NCBI GenBank assembly: GCA_028622995.1
Contig: JAJQJQ010000002.1
Span: 6,696,001-6,760,000, forward strand
Direction of reading: 5' to 3'
Length of the DNA: 64,000 nucleotides
Source: Panagrolaimus kolymaensis
Lineage: Eukaryota; Nematoda; Chromadorea; Rhabditida; Panagrolaimidae
Within the stretch, counting starts at the first letter, position 1, and each line of letters begins with the position of its first letter. Below are positions 12,899 to 24,765 of the stretch, in pieces. Position numbers and translations under genes: made by a program. Under the pieces are notes generated by a model. That model ran no database searches. It saw only the letters and a program-made list of their open reading frames with translations, and was not told where the DNA came from.

Positions 12899-13398
12899 TG
12901 CAAGCTTCTTCCAACCTTTCTGTTTCTTTGAAATGAATGAAATATAAGTTGAGCGTTTTCATACTCATTCATTGATTTCTCCAAATTAGCATAAAAATTT
13001 TAATGATAAAATTTCCATGAATTTTGGTTCGCGAATTCTACGAAAAACTTGAAATGTGAAAGATGCTTCTGCCTTTTTTAAAAAGTATGTAAACTTTCTT
13101 TGTCTTGAAGCAACATTCTACAGTAGCCTTATGCAATTTGCAAGGGTGAAAGCCTTTCAAAAATTCATTGAAACAAGAAAAATCTTTTTTTTAGTTTCGT
13201 TTGTTTTCCTTCATCGATCGATCAAAAATATTTTTGTAAATACTCATTCATTCCTTTTGCTATTTATAATATTAGCATATATTTCCGTGATTATCTTCTT
13301 AGCGTTTTTATGTGCCATTCTTTGTTTATGATTTTCTCATATTTTTTTTTTCTCAATCCACAATGTTTTTTAGCTGATTACAAAGATCTTCTTTTCAA
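12899..13398. other. divergent promoter region
   Basis: Lies between a minus-strand gene and a plus-strand LAPTM4-like gene, so it probably holds both promoters. A 91-codon frame at 13056-13331 is low-complexity and not supported. TTTTTTAG at 13366-13373 is a likely trans-splice acceptor for the next gene. Confidence 0.4.
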
Positions 13399-14046
13399 AT
13401 GTATCATCCTGTAATTAACACAAATAGAATGTCATTTGCCAACACTGAATTTAATCGAGAATCAAAGAAATATCGAATCTTTGGATGCTGCCATGTTGAA
13501 ACTCTTACTCAAATCATTTGCTGGTTATGGTTTATTGGAAGTATTATAATGGCTGGTGCTAATTATCATGAATCTGGTATATCATTTGGTGTTTTCCGTG
13601 AAATTCTCCATGCTCTTGTTACTGGTTGTGCTCTTTATGGAATCGCCAACCTTGAATCTGAACTCGTACTTTTTCCTATGTTCCTTCTTGTAAGCACTTT
13701 TCTTTGTTATTTTTTTTTATCTTGTTTCTTGTTTAAGCAATATCTCCAACGTCTGTTAATCTAATCACTTTTCCAGGGCGCTGAAATGGTTATTTCATCT
13801 TTGGGCTACATTTTCTCTCTCTATGGTTCATCATATAGTGACATTGCTTTTGAAATCAGCCTTGGTATTGAAGATGTTCCTGCCTATCAAATTTTTGGAA
13901 TCTTTATGATAATTTGGACCTTTTTCCTGTATGCTATCTATCAATGCCATATTTACATCACTGACAAGAAAGCTGCTAAGCGCATGGAAATGCCGATGTC
14001 TCTTCAAGGCTGCTGCAAATCATTTCGAAATCCAAATGTTTTTTAG
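13399..14046 (+). CDS. LAPTM4-like four-helix membrane protein (subfamily 1)
   Basis: Exons 13399-13689 and 13777-14046 give 186 residues; a second in-frame ATG at 13429 would give 176 and aligns better with paralogues, so the start is uncertain. Motif KYRIFGCCHVETLTQIICW matches the cysteine motif that opens LAPTM4 proteins (RCCGCCHVRTGT in human LAPTM4A), which are four-helix lysosomal and endosomal membrane proteins. Four hydrophobic segments follow, with CALYGI before the third. After the last helix comes a Cys-containing, basic cytoplasmic tail ending in CCKSFRNPNVF. The single intron lies at the same place as in the two genes downstream. Confidence 0.82.
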
Positions 14047-14977
14047 ATAATAAACTATGTACCTGTAATTTTGTTGATATCATTTCTTTTAACATGTGTG
14101 TGTATTCATTTTCTTGTATCTTTTTTTAGTTTCTCATTTGCATTTTTATGCATTTTAATAAAGTTTCTGTGTGTTTGATTGAGACTTTTATTTTCTTTGG
14201 GATTATTCGGTCCTTCAAATGGTTCTTTTAGAATTTATCATATTTGACTCCCCAACTTACTTAGACAACACTCTTATGCAGAAATACAATCTCATTTTAG
14301 TACAAAGGAATGCAGCTTTTCAATGTGCTTTACAAAGCTTAATCATTCACATGGGCTTACATCCTCTTTCATTCATGAGTTAATTGGCATCCATCATCAG
14401 TCAAATTACATATGGAATAAAGCTTCAATTTCATCGCAACATTAATCCATAAATCCAACCGTTAATGAGATTGTAGCTTTCAACGAACTTGAAAAGATAT
14501 CTTTATTTGGGAATTGATGAATCATAGTTTCTCATATTATCTTCATCAATTTTTCTATGCTTCTTCGAACCTTAACAACTTTTAGCTTTGATGCAAGAAG
14601 GAAGTCTTACATAGAATTATTTGCTTGAATGAATGTGTTTGAAAACCCGCGCAAAGGATTAGGTCTCAAAGCGTCTTTATATGAAGCACGGTAATGAATC
14701 GCGCCAAAAATATTCGATCCTAGATTCGTTTGATTTATTTCATTCATTCGATCAAAGCTGTTATGAAACTGGTCGTTTAGTTTTTGTTGCTCCTCATTGA
14801 TTTCAATTTATTAATGACATACACTTTTATCATTATTTTTTATTTCGCGGTTTTCTTATTGTTTTTACGCGTTATTATTCATGCTCATATTTACTATGTT
14901 GTTTTTTAGAATAACTTCAAAGCTCTTCTTCAATTGTTCTTCCAGCTGTGATCTGAATTCAAATTCAAACGTCAAAG
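14047..14977. other. intergenic between two LAPTM4-like genes
   Basis: No gene recognised. AATAAA at 14158 fits the 3' end of the gene to the left. A GC-richer patch around 14645-14705 and the TTTTTTAG at 14903-14910 are plausible promoter and outron elements of the next gene. Confidence 0.4.
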
Positions 14978-15613
14978 ATGTCATCAACCAAAGCTGAACT
15001 TGTTCCTGAATCGAAGGATCGAATCTTGGGCTGCTTCCGTGTCAAGGATTTGGTTCGTGTTGTTTGCTGGATCGGTCTCTTGGTAAATCTTATGTTCCTT
15101 GTTCGAACTGTCATTTGGACTGATGATGGCTTGCCTCCAGGACTCATCCGTAATGCTCTTTATCCTATTGCCTTTGTATTGGCTCTCTATGGAATTGAAC
15201 ATGTCAAGCCTGAATTTATGCTTGGTGCTATGGGTTTCTTCGTAAGTTTATTTTAACCCATTTTGTTGTTTCTTGCATTACTGTCTTATTTTTTTATTGT
15301 TATTTATCTTTGTTTTTTTCAGGCAATTGACCTTGCAATTTCCTTCTTGACCGCCATTCTCCACGTCTCTAGTGTTGAGTTTGCTAAAGATTTCGCTAAG
15401 AAGTACTATGTTTATGGTGAATATGATACAAATGGTGCTCAAAAAGCTCATAAGTTTTTCGCCTTCGACATGATCCTTACCATCAGCGCCGTCTACGTTC
15501 TTTATCGAGGATTTGAATATGTTCGTGCAATGAAGGATGCAAAAGAAACCCATTTGCCTCTCGTCTCTCGTAAGAATGCTGCCAAAGAAGCTGATGTTCC
15601 TGTTTTTTGCTGA
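14978..15613 (+). CDS. LAPTM4-like four-helix membrane protein (subfamily 1)
   Basis: Exons 14978-15241 and 15323-15613, 184 residues. Diagnostic block KDRILGCFRVKDLVRVVCW is a diverged form of the subfamily motif (second Cys replaced by Phe). VLALYGIEHVKPEFML precedes the conserved intron. After the last helix the chain reads YRGFEYVRAMKDAKE, the equivalent of LAPTM4's WNCYKYI block, and ends in a cysteine. Codon use is noticeably richer in C-ending codons than in its neighbours, which may mean high expression. Lysosomal/endosomal membrane location is inferred from the family, not shown. Confidence 0.8.
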
Positions 15614-16852
15614 ACAAGTTTCATCCATAGCCTATGAGTACTTTCTTTTTTTGTTGTTATTTTTCTTGTGCTCATTTTTTTATTCTTTCATTATTGTTTT
15701 TTGTCTTTTGACATTTTGTTTTGATTGCATTTGAATATGCTTGTATAAAGTTTATAAAAAAATTTCTTTGTGTTTGTTTGGGTGTGTGATAGAAATATGT
15801 GATATCAGATGTAAATTAAGTTACTTGTTTACCAATTGAACATGTTGGACATAACTTTTTTATGCATTATCGAGTTTCATTTATTCCATACATCGTGGAA
15901 AACTTTACCTTTATTGTGGCCACCGAGTAGTTATTCGATAATTTAAAACATTCATACCATCGCTTATTTTCTAATTGAACACTTTTTTTAAAATTGACAT
16001 ATCTTGCGGTTAATATTTTCTCCCACATATTGGTTACATCAGAAAAAGCACGTTCTTTGTATGGATATATCTCGTGGGCACCAAAAGCAACACTTTGGTT
16101 CGACATAGCTACTTTTAATTTACACACATTGATTGTTAAAACTCTTAGTTTCTTACCTATTACGATATTAACGTTTATTGTTGCATATTTTCAAGATGTA
16201 TGAAGCATTTTAATCAACATTTCCATTCATTTACTTTTAAATACAAGAAATTGTTTATGAAGCGATAAGTTGTGTTACTTAAATATCAAAAAGTATGTAA
16301 ATTAACATCTTTGACAAGAAAAGGTTTGACTTTAGGTAGGACAATTTTTATGGAATAATATTTGATAAACATTACACTTTTAGCATTACAGTGTTTTACA
16401 AGAATTTCATTTAGGTTGAAATGGCTTCATCAATAATTATAAAACATTCATTGGAAGAATCAAATCAGCTGTTTTTGTTCGACTAAAAAAGGTGATGGAT
16501 GTGTTTGAATGCGCGGGAAAAGTAAAGTACCGAATTGGATCTTGAGTTGAACATTTTTGGCGCCAGAAAAGCATCAGCTTTCGATAAACTTCATTTATTT
16601 GACCAGCAAACTACTTTTCAAACACTTTTTTATTTTTCTAAAATTTTCTTCCAAGCACTCATCATTACTTTTATATTTGTTTTGCAATATCGTATATTTT
16701 TTGATATTTTCGCGATTAGCCTTTTTCCGCTTTGTTCTTCTTTTATACTTGTGTTTAATCGAGATGCTTTTATAGATCATTACAAAGTTCTCCTTTCCGA
16801 GCTCATTCTTCAATTTCATCAAATTTCGAAGCAATCAAAGCATCACTCAAAA
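15614..16852. other. intergenic between two LAPTM4-like genes
   Basis: An 86-codon minus-strand frame at 15867-16127 has fairly protein-like composition (contains KRWYECFKLSNNYSV) but no match that I recognise and no partner exons, so I do not call it. The last 250 bases are hydrophobic in the frame of the next gene but probably outron or 5' leader. Confidence 0.4.
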
Positions 16853-17390
16853 ATGGCAGCTGAATATGATCCATTATCAAAGAAATATCGAATCTTGGGC
16901 TGTTGGCATGTCAAAACCTTTACTCAAATTTTTTGCTGGGTTAGTCTTATTGGAAGTCTCTTAATGGCTGCTTCATCAATTTACTACAATGGTTTTACTG
17001 AAGTTTTTCTTCGTCATATTTTCCGTGCTGTCATTAATGGTTGTGCTCTTTATGGTATTGCATACCTTAATCCTAAACTTTTGCTTGGTCCTTTGATTCT
17101 TTTGGTATGTTTTTTTGTTTATTTATTTTTCAACTAAAATTCCATTACAACTTGTTCATAATGCGCTTATTTTTCAGGGTTTCGACATCGTTTTGATCAT
17201 CTCAAGATTCATCTATGTCTTTGGCTCACCTTCTGATGTTGTAATTGCTGGAAATAACAATATGTTTGGACATTTCTCCATCTACCAGAGCTTCGCAATT
17301 GACATGTTCTATGCCGTCTTTTTCTTCTTCGTCATTTTTCGCTGTTTTCAATATGTTCGTGAAAGAAAAGCTGATCAATTTCATTTCTAA
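16853..17390 (+). CDS. LAPTM4-like four-helix membrane protein (subfamily 1)
   Basis: Exons 16853-17104 and 17178-17390, 154 residues, the shortest of the three tandem genes. The start MAAEYDPLSKKYRILGC aligns with the paralogues; the open frame upstream is not needed. The motif is RILGCWHVKTFTQIFCW, then four hydrophobic segments, CALYGIAYLNPKLLL before the intron, and FRCFQYVRERK after the last helix. The same orientation, intron position and spacing of about 1.5 kb as the two genes before it indicate tandem duplication. Confidence 0.82.
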
Positions 17391-17746
17391 AGAATTCAAG
17401 AACTTGATAATTTGTTTTTTATCATGTAACTCATTCGTTTTATTAATTTTTTACCTTGTTTTTTCTTATTTGCTTGTTTTTTGTTTTGTGCATTTCAATA
17501 TGCTTTAATAAACGTTTTTGGAGCTAATTTGTTTCACTAAAAAAATGATTATATCAATGTTTTTGTTTCTCGAAAGTTATTGTACTTGAAAAAAATTGTC
17601 CAACCTCACAGTTATTCTGCTTTAGAAATTGCTGGTTTTGTTTTAACTGTAAGTGAAAGCAATTTGTTTGGATGGTCATTGACTTCATGATCATGATATT
17701 TCTGAATGGATTAGTGGCTGAAGATTTCAGTATTTGAATTTCATTC

Positions 17747-18157
17747 ATGGTCAAGAAGAAAAAAAGGCGGTTTCATGCGCCTCGATTCAACTGGAAGATG
17801 GTGGGTGGAAAGCAGAAGATTGTTTCGAGGTTTATCCGATTGTTTTTTGAATTTGAAGCAGATGGGAATGTAACAATTCAATCGGATGCTGAAATGCTTT
17901 CATCAATCGAAGAACACGATGAGCAATTATTCAACCATCCTTCCATTGATTTTCCCAAGATATTCATTGACGTGTCTTCCACTACTGTTTTTCAAGATAA
18001 TTCCATTGAAAAAACCATTTTACTAAGTATTGCTCCAACATGCCGTGATGGATGGTCACTTTACAATGAAACAGATCATTGTTATAAATTTAATGAACCC
18101 AAATATTGGAAAATGTTGAAGCTACATGTCAAAGTGAATGACGACATTTGGTCTTAA
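17747..18157 (+). pseudogene. broken C-type lectin gene fragment
   Basis: The open frame reads to CRDGWSLYNETDHCYKFNEP and KYW, the unmistakable opening of a C-type lectin-like domain, then loses it. In a neighbouring frame the following bases encode ENVEATCQSE, a stop, and RHLV, which is how such a domain normally continues (WENAEATCQS..HL). So a frameshift at the tryptophan (about 18109) plus a nonsense codon have cut the domain after its first quarter. No signal peptide is visible upstream. Alternatively the frame is used as a truncated protein; I think decay is more likely. Confidence 0.6.
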
Positions 18158-18649
18158 AATTTAAGGAAGTGTAAAGAGAAGAAGAAGTAAAAAGGAGAGA
18201 AATTCTTTAATAAAAACGAAAAAAACATTTTTTATAAATGATGTTATTTGAGTCCACTCAATAATTCAAAAGTAAAAAAGATGTCAAAATGTAAATTTCA
18301 AGAAACACAAAAGAAGGAAGTGGAAATCCATGAATTTCGGGTATAAAAATACTTTGTGTTTTAACTTCACCGCTAAATTTCCACTAATTAATGCTCAATA
18401 TTTAACGCAAAAAGGTAGCAATAAAAACAATGTTTTTAACCGCGGCTTATCACACATTTTATTTTTATTACCAATGAACTACAGAAGCATCGCAATAGTA
18501 CATGTTGATCGCTAACTACCTTGTAGCCAATTTTTTTCTTTAAGTTGCAGACAATATCAAGCTAGGACAATGTTTCATTTGTTTAATTGAGGTTATTAAA
18601 ATTATTTTAAAGCTCCTCTAAGTTAAACTTGTTTTGCTGTGGTAATATT
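18158..18649. other. intergenic, nothing recognised
   Basis: AT-rich, no repeat or gene recognised; promoter side of the triple-vWA gene. Confidence 0.4.
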
Positions 18650-21627
18650 ATGAATGACGAGCCACCAACGACAACATTCACAATGGTTAAATATCGTCGT
18701 TCATTTTTTGTTCTTGGTGGAATTGCTGCAGTTTCTATTTTAGTTTTAATTAGTGGAGCAGTTATGTTAGCTATAGGTATAACTAAATATAATGATGCCA
18801 AAACTACTGCTTCCACTTCCACAACTAAAACAACATCATCGGCAGCTGTTGGAACAACTTTAGCACCCACAGGAACTACGTCTAATAATCCCATATCAAA
18901 TTCAAGTGTTTCGAATACCATGCTACCTGCGATAACAACAACTTCAAAAAGTAATACTCAATCAGCATCAAGTCCACTAATTCCTGGAAGTACACCGAAT
19001 ATTGTTCCAAGCACAACCATTCCTCTTTCAATAACAACGACATCACCCAATATTGTTTTTACAGCAACGCCATCCATAGAAATACCAACCACAACTTCAA
19101 GCAACCAACCACCTTGCATTCGAGATATTGCAATTCTTATTGATAATTCAAGAATGGTTGGAAAATTAACCTATTTTCAAAAGGTAAAAAAATTTAATCG
19201 CCAACCTTTTTTTAAAGACCGTAAGTTTTTAGCAAATCAATTTCATCACTGACAAACTAATTAATAATTGGGTTATAAATCCAAATGCAACTGAAACCGC
19301 TGCGTTTCTTTATAACACTGGTGGAGTCACAGTTGTTGGTCGACCATTTCAATATTATGCAGTTCAAACATTTATCGCTGATTTAAAAGATGAAAATCAA
19401 CATTTTACTTTCTTTCAAGCTGATATTTCATTGTAAAAAAACCTATTTTTTAATAACTAAAAAAGTAAAGGAAACGATTTTAGTGGATTTTATATGCTTC
19501 AAGGAAATTTACAAAATCGACGAACTAATGTGCCGATGGTCACCATTTTATTTACATATTCGAGGTTGGATTAATTTTTCAACTTTTTAGACTTTTCTAA
19601 AGATAGCCTTTGTTTCGAATTATAAAAGGAAACTTTTTTGTTTAATTAAAAGCTTTTTAGTGGATATAATGATGTAGTTTCGGCGGCTGCTACACTTCCC
19701 ACCATGAATACTTCACTCATAATTGTTGCAATTGGTCCAGATGCAAATCCAGATATTCTTTCATATCTCTCTGGAACAATTATAAATTCGAATATTGACT
19801 ATTCCAATGACGGAATTTCAGATCAAGTAATAACTTTATTAAAACTAAAATATTAAATTAGTGATTTAGATTAATGCAGCAATATGTCAACCAACATCTT
19901 CACCCAAACCCATTCCATTACCAACAACCACGATTCCAACAATGCAAACAACTCCAGCACCATATTCACCATGTCAAAAATATATTGCTTTTATTATTGA
20001 TGCATCCAATGATTTATTGGATATAAATTTTGCGGTATGGAAAATTTTACTTTGAAATTCAACAATAGCTAAATTTTTAGATGCAAAAAGGTGCGGTTGG
20101 ATTAGCATTGCCTCAAAATGCAAATCATTATGAACGTATTGCATTTGGTTATTATTCATCCACTGCAAATATATTTGATTTTGGTCGATTTAATAATGAT
20201 TCAGATTTTACTAATGCTATTGCAAGCACATATCAAAAGAATGCTTCCCCAAATATAACAAGGTAATGAACAAAAAACGATAACATAATTTTTCCCTTTT
20301 TTTCATTAAAAAAAGTATTTTTTGCAGAGCCCTTCAAGCAGCTGATATTGGCTTAACAATTAATGGAACTATTGATATTTCTACGATCATATTTATTACT
20401 AAACCCGATCCATCTGATATTGCTACAGCTATACCATATGCAAATAGTTTACAATCAAAAGGAAAATTTACGATGGTAGCATTATTAGATGCAAATATAA
20501 CGTTGATACAACAATTGACTCCAAACATAGTGAAATGGAGTGATATGGGACAATATAATTTAACGACATGGATACCAGATATGGAAAACGCTTTTGGGTG
20601 CTTAAGTAAATATTTTTAGTTTTAATATTAGTTATTTACAAAATTGTGATCTGGATGAATAAAAATTTAAAAAATACGCTACCAAAGCTTTTGTTAAACT
20701 TTGGTATCAAAAATCGGTTGATCAACTTTTAAATTAAACTTTTGCAGCAACAACTAATTCAACTCCCTCGCTAACATCTTTAGCATCTTCGTCAATGGCA
20801 ATATCAACAACCACAACATCTTCAATGCCAGTTGTAACTACCACCACTAGTTCATTACCATTTTATCCTATTTTTTTTTCTCTAAATTCTAAGTAACTTT
20901 TTTAGCCCCTGGTGGAATATATTATCCATGTGAATCTAATATTGTTTTAGCAGTGGATGTTTCATCAAGTATGGATAATAATACTTTTTTTACTGAAGGT
21001 TTATATATTGTTATGACATTCATTCATGTTCGTTTGGCTTTCTTTTTCCTCTAAACTTTGTGTAAAAAAATTTGATTTGCTTTCAGTGGAATTGGACTCA
21101 CTATGAGCGAATTGGTTTAATGGCATATGCAACTAATTACCAAATAACATGGCCATATGGAAGTTTTAATGAATCCGTTAATAATCCTGTTCTTCAAATG
21201 TCCCAACAAGCAGGAGCTAATAATATTACTTTGTAAACTTTTTTGTTTTTTAGTTCAAACTTTTCAATTGCGTTTACAGAGGTCTTTCAACTATGCTTTC
21301 AACTTTCACTAATGGTACTCATCCAATTCAAAATTCAGTATTTTTTACAAGCAATAGGTAACCCAAAATTTACTTTACAACAAACTTTTTTTTGGTGATT
21401 TTAGTAATCCCGATGACATAACTACAGCGCAGCCATTTGCAACCCAAATAAATCAAAAAGGTCCATTAATAATTGTTGCATATGGAAGTGGAGCAAATAT
21501 AACAGAACTTCAAAGGCTAAATCCTGCTAAAATTGTTCAAATTATAAACCCATTAGATTTCCTTCAAAATGGTTATGAAAATCGCACATCTGCATTAGAA
21601 ATTTATGGCGCTTTTCAATGTACCTGA
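18650..21627 (+). CDS. type II membrane protein with three vWA domains
   Basis: Twelve exons close in frame (18650-19183, 19233-19432, 19484-19564, 19661-19826, 19870-20034, 20081-20262, 20328-20605, 20748-20849, 20906-21027, 21087-21232, 21280-21357, 21405-21627), 758 residues. A short cytoplasmic N terminus precedes one helix (about residues 20-45, LGGIAAVSILVLISG), then a Thr/Ser-rich stalk of about 110 residues suited to O-glycosylation. Three von Willebrand A-like domains follow, opening with CIRDIAILIDNSR, CQKYIAFIIDASND and CESNIVLAVDVSSS, separated by Thr/Pro linkers. Only the third keeps an intact DxSxS metal site; the first two are degenerate. It ends in FQCT with no tail. Related nematode vWA proteins are extracellular; adhesion or immunity is a guess. 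The 56-base intron before exon 9 uses a weak GTTCAT donor. Confidence 0.82.
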
Positions 21628-21882
21628 AAAAATACTAAAAACTTACATGTTTCTTATCTGTTAGTGCCTCTTTCGGTTGGGTAGATTTTTTCATCAAATA
21701 AATTTTCAGTTGTCTCAGAAATTAATAGTCTTAATTTGTTCTTTAATTTTCTTTGTTTTTAATCAATGTTTTTTCGTTATTTAAGGTGTGTCATTTTATG
21801 CTTCTTTCTGATAAAGCATGAGAAAGAAATAAAAGCTTTCTAATACTCCTATATTTTATCATATTTTTTGGAAGCCTAAAAA

Positions 21883-23267
21883 ATGTTTGCGGCTTGGTTA
21901 ATAAAATTCTTGTTTTTGTTATATTTGAGTAATTTTATTAATGCCAAAGATGCTACACAAATTAAACAAGCATATGGTAGCGATGTTGTAATTGCAGCGG
22001 TTCGAAGAGTCCAAGAAAAATGCATATTTCCAAATGACTTTTTATTTTTACGACGCGTGGCATATCAAGAAAGTAAAGATGGATCACTACTTACGTAAGT
22101 AAAAGGTTTTCAATTTTGTCCGAAAATCTTTGTTTGTAATTTAGAGATAAATGGGATAATAGCGTTGGAAAAGGTGGAATTTGGCAAAATGATGATGCCA
22201 GTGTAAATGAAATGCAAACGAAAAATACATCAGCGATGATAGATAAACGAAATAAAATATTATTTCAACTTGGATTAGATATTTTAATAATTAATCGTAG
22301 CAATGGAGATTTGGAAATACCACTCAATTCTGCAGCAATGTCTCGATTGTATATGTCTAATTTTGTTGGATCTATTCCTATTAGCCTCAATGATCAAGCT
22401 CAATATTGGGTAAGTAAAAAATTTTGAGGAGGAGAATGAAAGGAAGCAGAAAAGTTGCTTTTAAAAAAACCTTGAATTTTATATTAATTTTGGTATATAT
22501 TTTCCAGAAAACAAATTATAATACCATCTCTGGTGCAGGAACTGTTCAACAATTTCTAAATAATATAGCTGAAATGAATCAAAAATATCCTTGTAAACCA
22601 CCGGGAATGGATATAATGTTTATTATGGATTCATCAGGAAGTATCGGAGAATACACATTTCAACAAGCAAAAAACTTTATTGTTAATGTTATTAAAAAAT
22701 TGGATATGGGTGAAGATAAAACACGAGTGGGAATTATTGATTTTTCTAGTAATGCAACTGTAGTTACATCTTTTACAAGTTCATCAAATGATGCAATTTT
22801 TCAAGCTCAAAATATGCCTTATTATGGAGAATCAACTGAAACTCAACTAGCTTTACAAGAGGCTTTATATGTATTTAGCAATAATGGGCGTAATCCTTCA
22901 CAAGGATATCCATGGATTGCTATTGTTGTTACCGATGGTGAACCAGATAATGAAACATTAGCCCAAGAAGCTGCAACTAATTTAAAAAATGCTGGTGTTA
23001 CTTTAATTACCGTTGGTGTCGGTTCTTCCATACCAATAGATTTACGAAATATGGGTTCGTGATACATTTTTTAAGTTTATCTTAGCATAAATATTTAATA
23101 TTTTAGCATCTCCACCATATTGTATGAATTATTATGCTGTAAATAATTATACCACGCTTGCTGAAGCATTTCCAGATCTTTTAAATAGTCAAACATGCGA
23201 AGTATCAGCTGCAGCTCCAACAAATCCCGCCGCACCCCGAGCGAAGCGAGGGGTGCGGCTGTTTTAG
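21883..23267 (+). pseudogene. vWA gene, 5' part, interrupted by an insertion
   Basis: Exons 21883-22094, 22145-22409, 22508-23054 and 23107-23267. Signal peptide at residues 1-20 (LIKFLFLLYLSNFINA). Residues about 25-160 hold FLRRVAYQESKDGSLL and later GKGGIWQ, a pattern also seen N-terminal to vWA domains in other invertebrate proteins and reminiscent of a lysozyme/transglycosylase fold with the Glu of YQES. A complete vWA domain follows with DSSGS and TDGEPD (intact metal site). Coding sense runs to TCEVSAAAPTN (about 23222) and then enters inserted DNA, which supplies a stop 45 bases on. The missing C-terminal domain lies at 25465-25920. It may be translated as a truncated protein. Confidence 0.72.
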
Positions 23268-23642
23268 CAATGAGAACGCCCGATCTGCTAACCGAAATTT
23301 ATGATTTTTTTTATTTCGTGTAATTATGTTGATATTAGAGGGCTCTTTAGGGTCAATTTTTCGTCGCATTGACGAATTTTTAAAAAAAATAGAAGGAAGT
23401 ATAGAAAAAAAGTGCTTAATCACAACATTTTAAAAGTTCACAATGTCCCGCTGAGCGTTGCAGCAAAGTTAACGCATATTCTGGCTATAAAAATCGTTTT
23501 CTCCACCCTCAATTACCTCTATGAGTAAGCTAACTTTAAAAAACATCACATAAAAATAGATGTATGCCGCTATGGAAATTTAAATATTTTGATTTAGAGT
23601 AAAAATATCATTGGCTAAAGTTCCTTGTTATACATTTGCTGT

Positions 23643-23704
23643 GTGGCGTAGGCGTTGAAGGCGGTGATGTTTGGATATTTCTGTCATAGGTTCGAATCCC
23701 CACA
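23643..23704 (+). repeat. tRNA-like segment, possibly SINE-derived
   Basis: TGGCGTAGGCG resembles the polymerase III A box and GGTTCGAATCCCC, about 45 bases on, is an exact B-box core. Folding as a tRNA fails: the T stem has only two good pairs and no proper anticodon arm forms. Together with its position inside inserted DNA this suggests a tRNA-derived SINE head or a decayed tRNA rather than a working gene. Confidence 0.4.
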
Positions 23705-24765
23705 ATTTTTTTTAATAAATTGTTTTAATTGAATTGAGACAATTATATCCAAATAATTTTTTATGATTTTTAATAATGTTTTCATTAGAAAATATGCAAA
23801 TTTTTAATAAAATATTCACAAATTTTACTTTTTTTATGAATATTAAGTTTCTTTATTATGAAATTAAAGCGAAATTATTTTTAACGATTTTCAATGAAAT
23901 TTTTTTTAACTAAGCTTTTGGATCGTATATTTTTTTTTCTAAATTTAATTGGATTAGCATACAAAACTTTTAGGTATTCTAAACGCAAAATTTAATTAAA
24001 AGTACGCTGACGTTTAGTTTATGAAAAGAATAAACATAGGGAACTTTTTTTATTATTTTCGGTGAGTTTAATCGAAAAGTAACTTGAATATTTCCTTCTT
24101 ATTAATTTTTATTGTTCGTTCGTTTTCGATTACTTTTGGTCGCAGTCCCAGGGCTACTAGGCTTCGCTTTTTCCCATACATATTATTATTCTTTTTCTCT
24201 CTGTTTTTTTGTATCTTATCTTGAAATCTTTTATATTAAAATAGGAAATTCACCTAAAAAATTTGCATAAATTAGAATGAAACTATATTTTGTTTTCCAA
24301 GCGCGATGAAATGATTTGGGTAATTTTCATATACATAAAAAATCAGCAAAACATTGGTTTGCTTGCTGCGCAAATTAAGTGATTTAACTATTGTAAGCTT
24401 GCTCGATGACTATAACCTTAACTTTTTGCGAATTTTTCACAAGCTGGTATAAATTTTTTTTTAATGGTTCAGTTCATTGTTTATTTTGATTCGTGCAAAA
24501 AAAAAGTTTTAAAGGCTTACACATGTTTCAATTTTTAGGATCTCATTATTGAAAATTAAGTGATTAAAATAGACACGAGTGATAAGATTGTTCGGGAAAA
24601 GTTTTAATTTTTATAAAAGTCAATACAATAACTTTTTGGAAAAGTAATTATTAAAACATAGGCATTAATACGAGTGGCAATTTTGTATTTTTCAATAAAA
24701 CAAGTAAGATCGCCGACCGGAGGCAGCGGAGTTTCTAGTAATTATTGTTGCAGACGGCTCAAGAG

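Noticed and set aside
15867..16127. Minus-strand 86-codon gene
   Set aside because: Protein-like composition but no recognised motif, no splice partners and no clear start context.
23229..23259. The GC-rich hairpin as a transcription terminator
   Set aside because: Intrinsic terminators of this kind are bacterial, and here it sits inside inserted DNA in a eukaryotic exon.
23643..23704. A functional tRNA gene
   Set aside because: The B box is perfect but the T stem pairs at only two positions and no anticodon arm forms; kept only as tRNA-like repeat.
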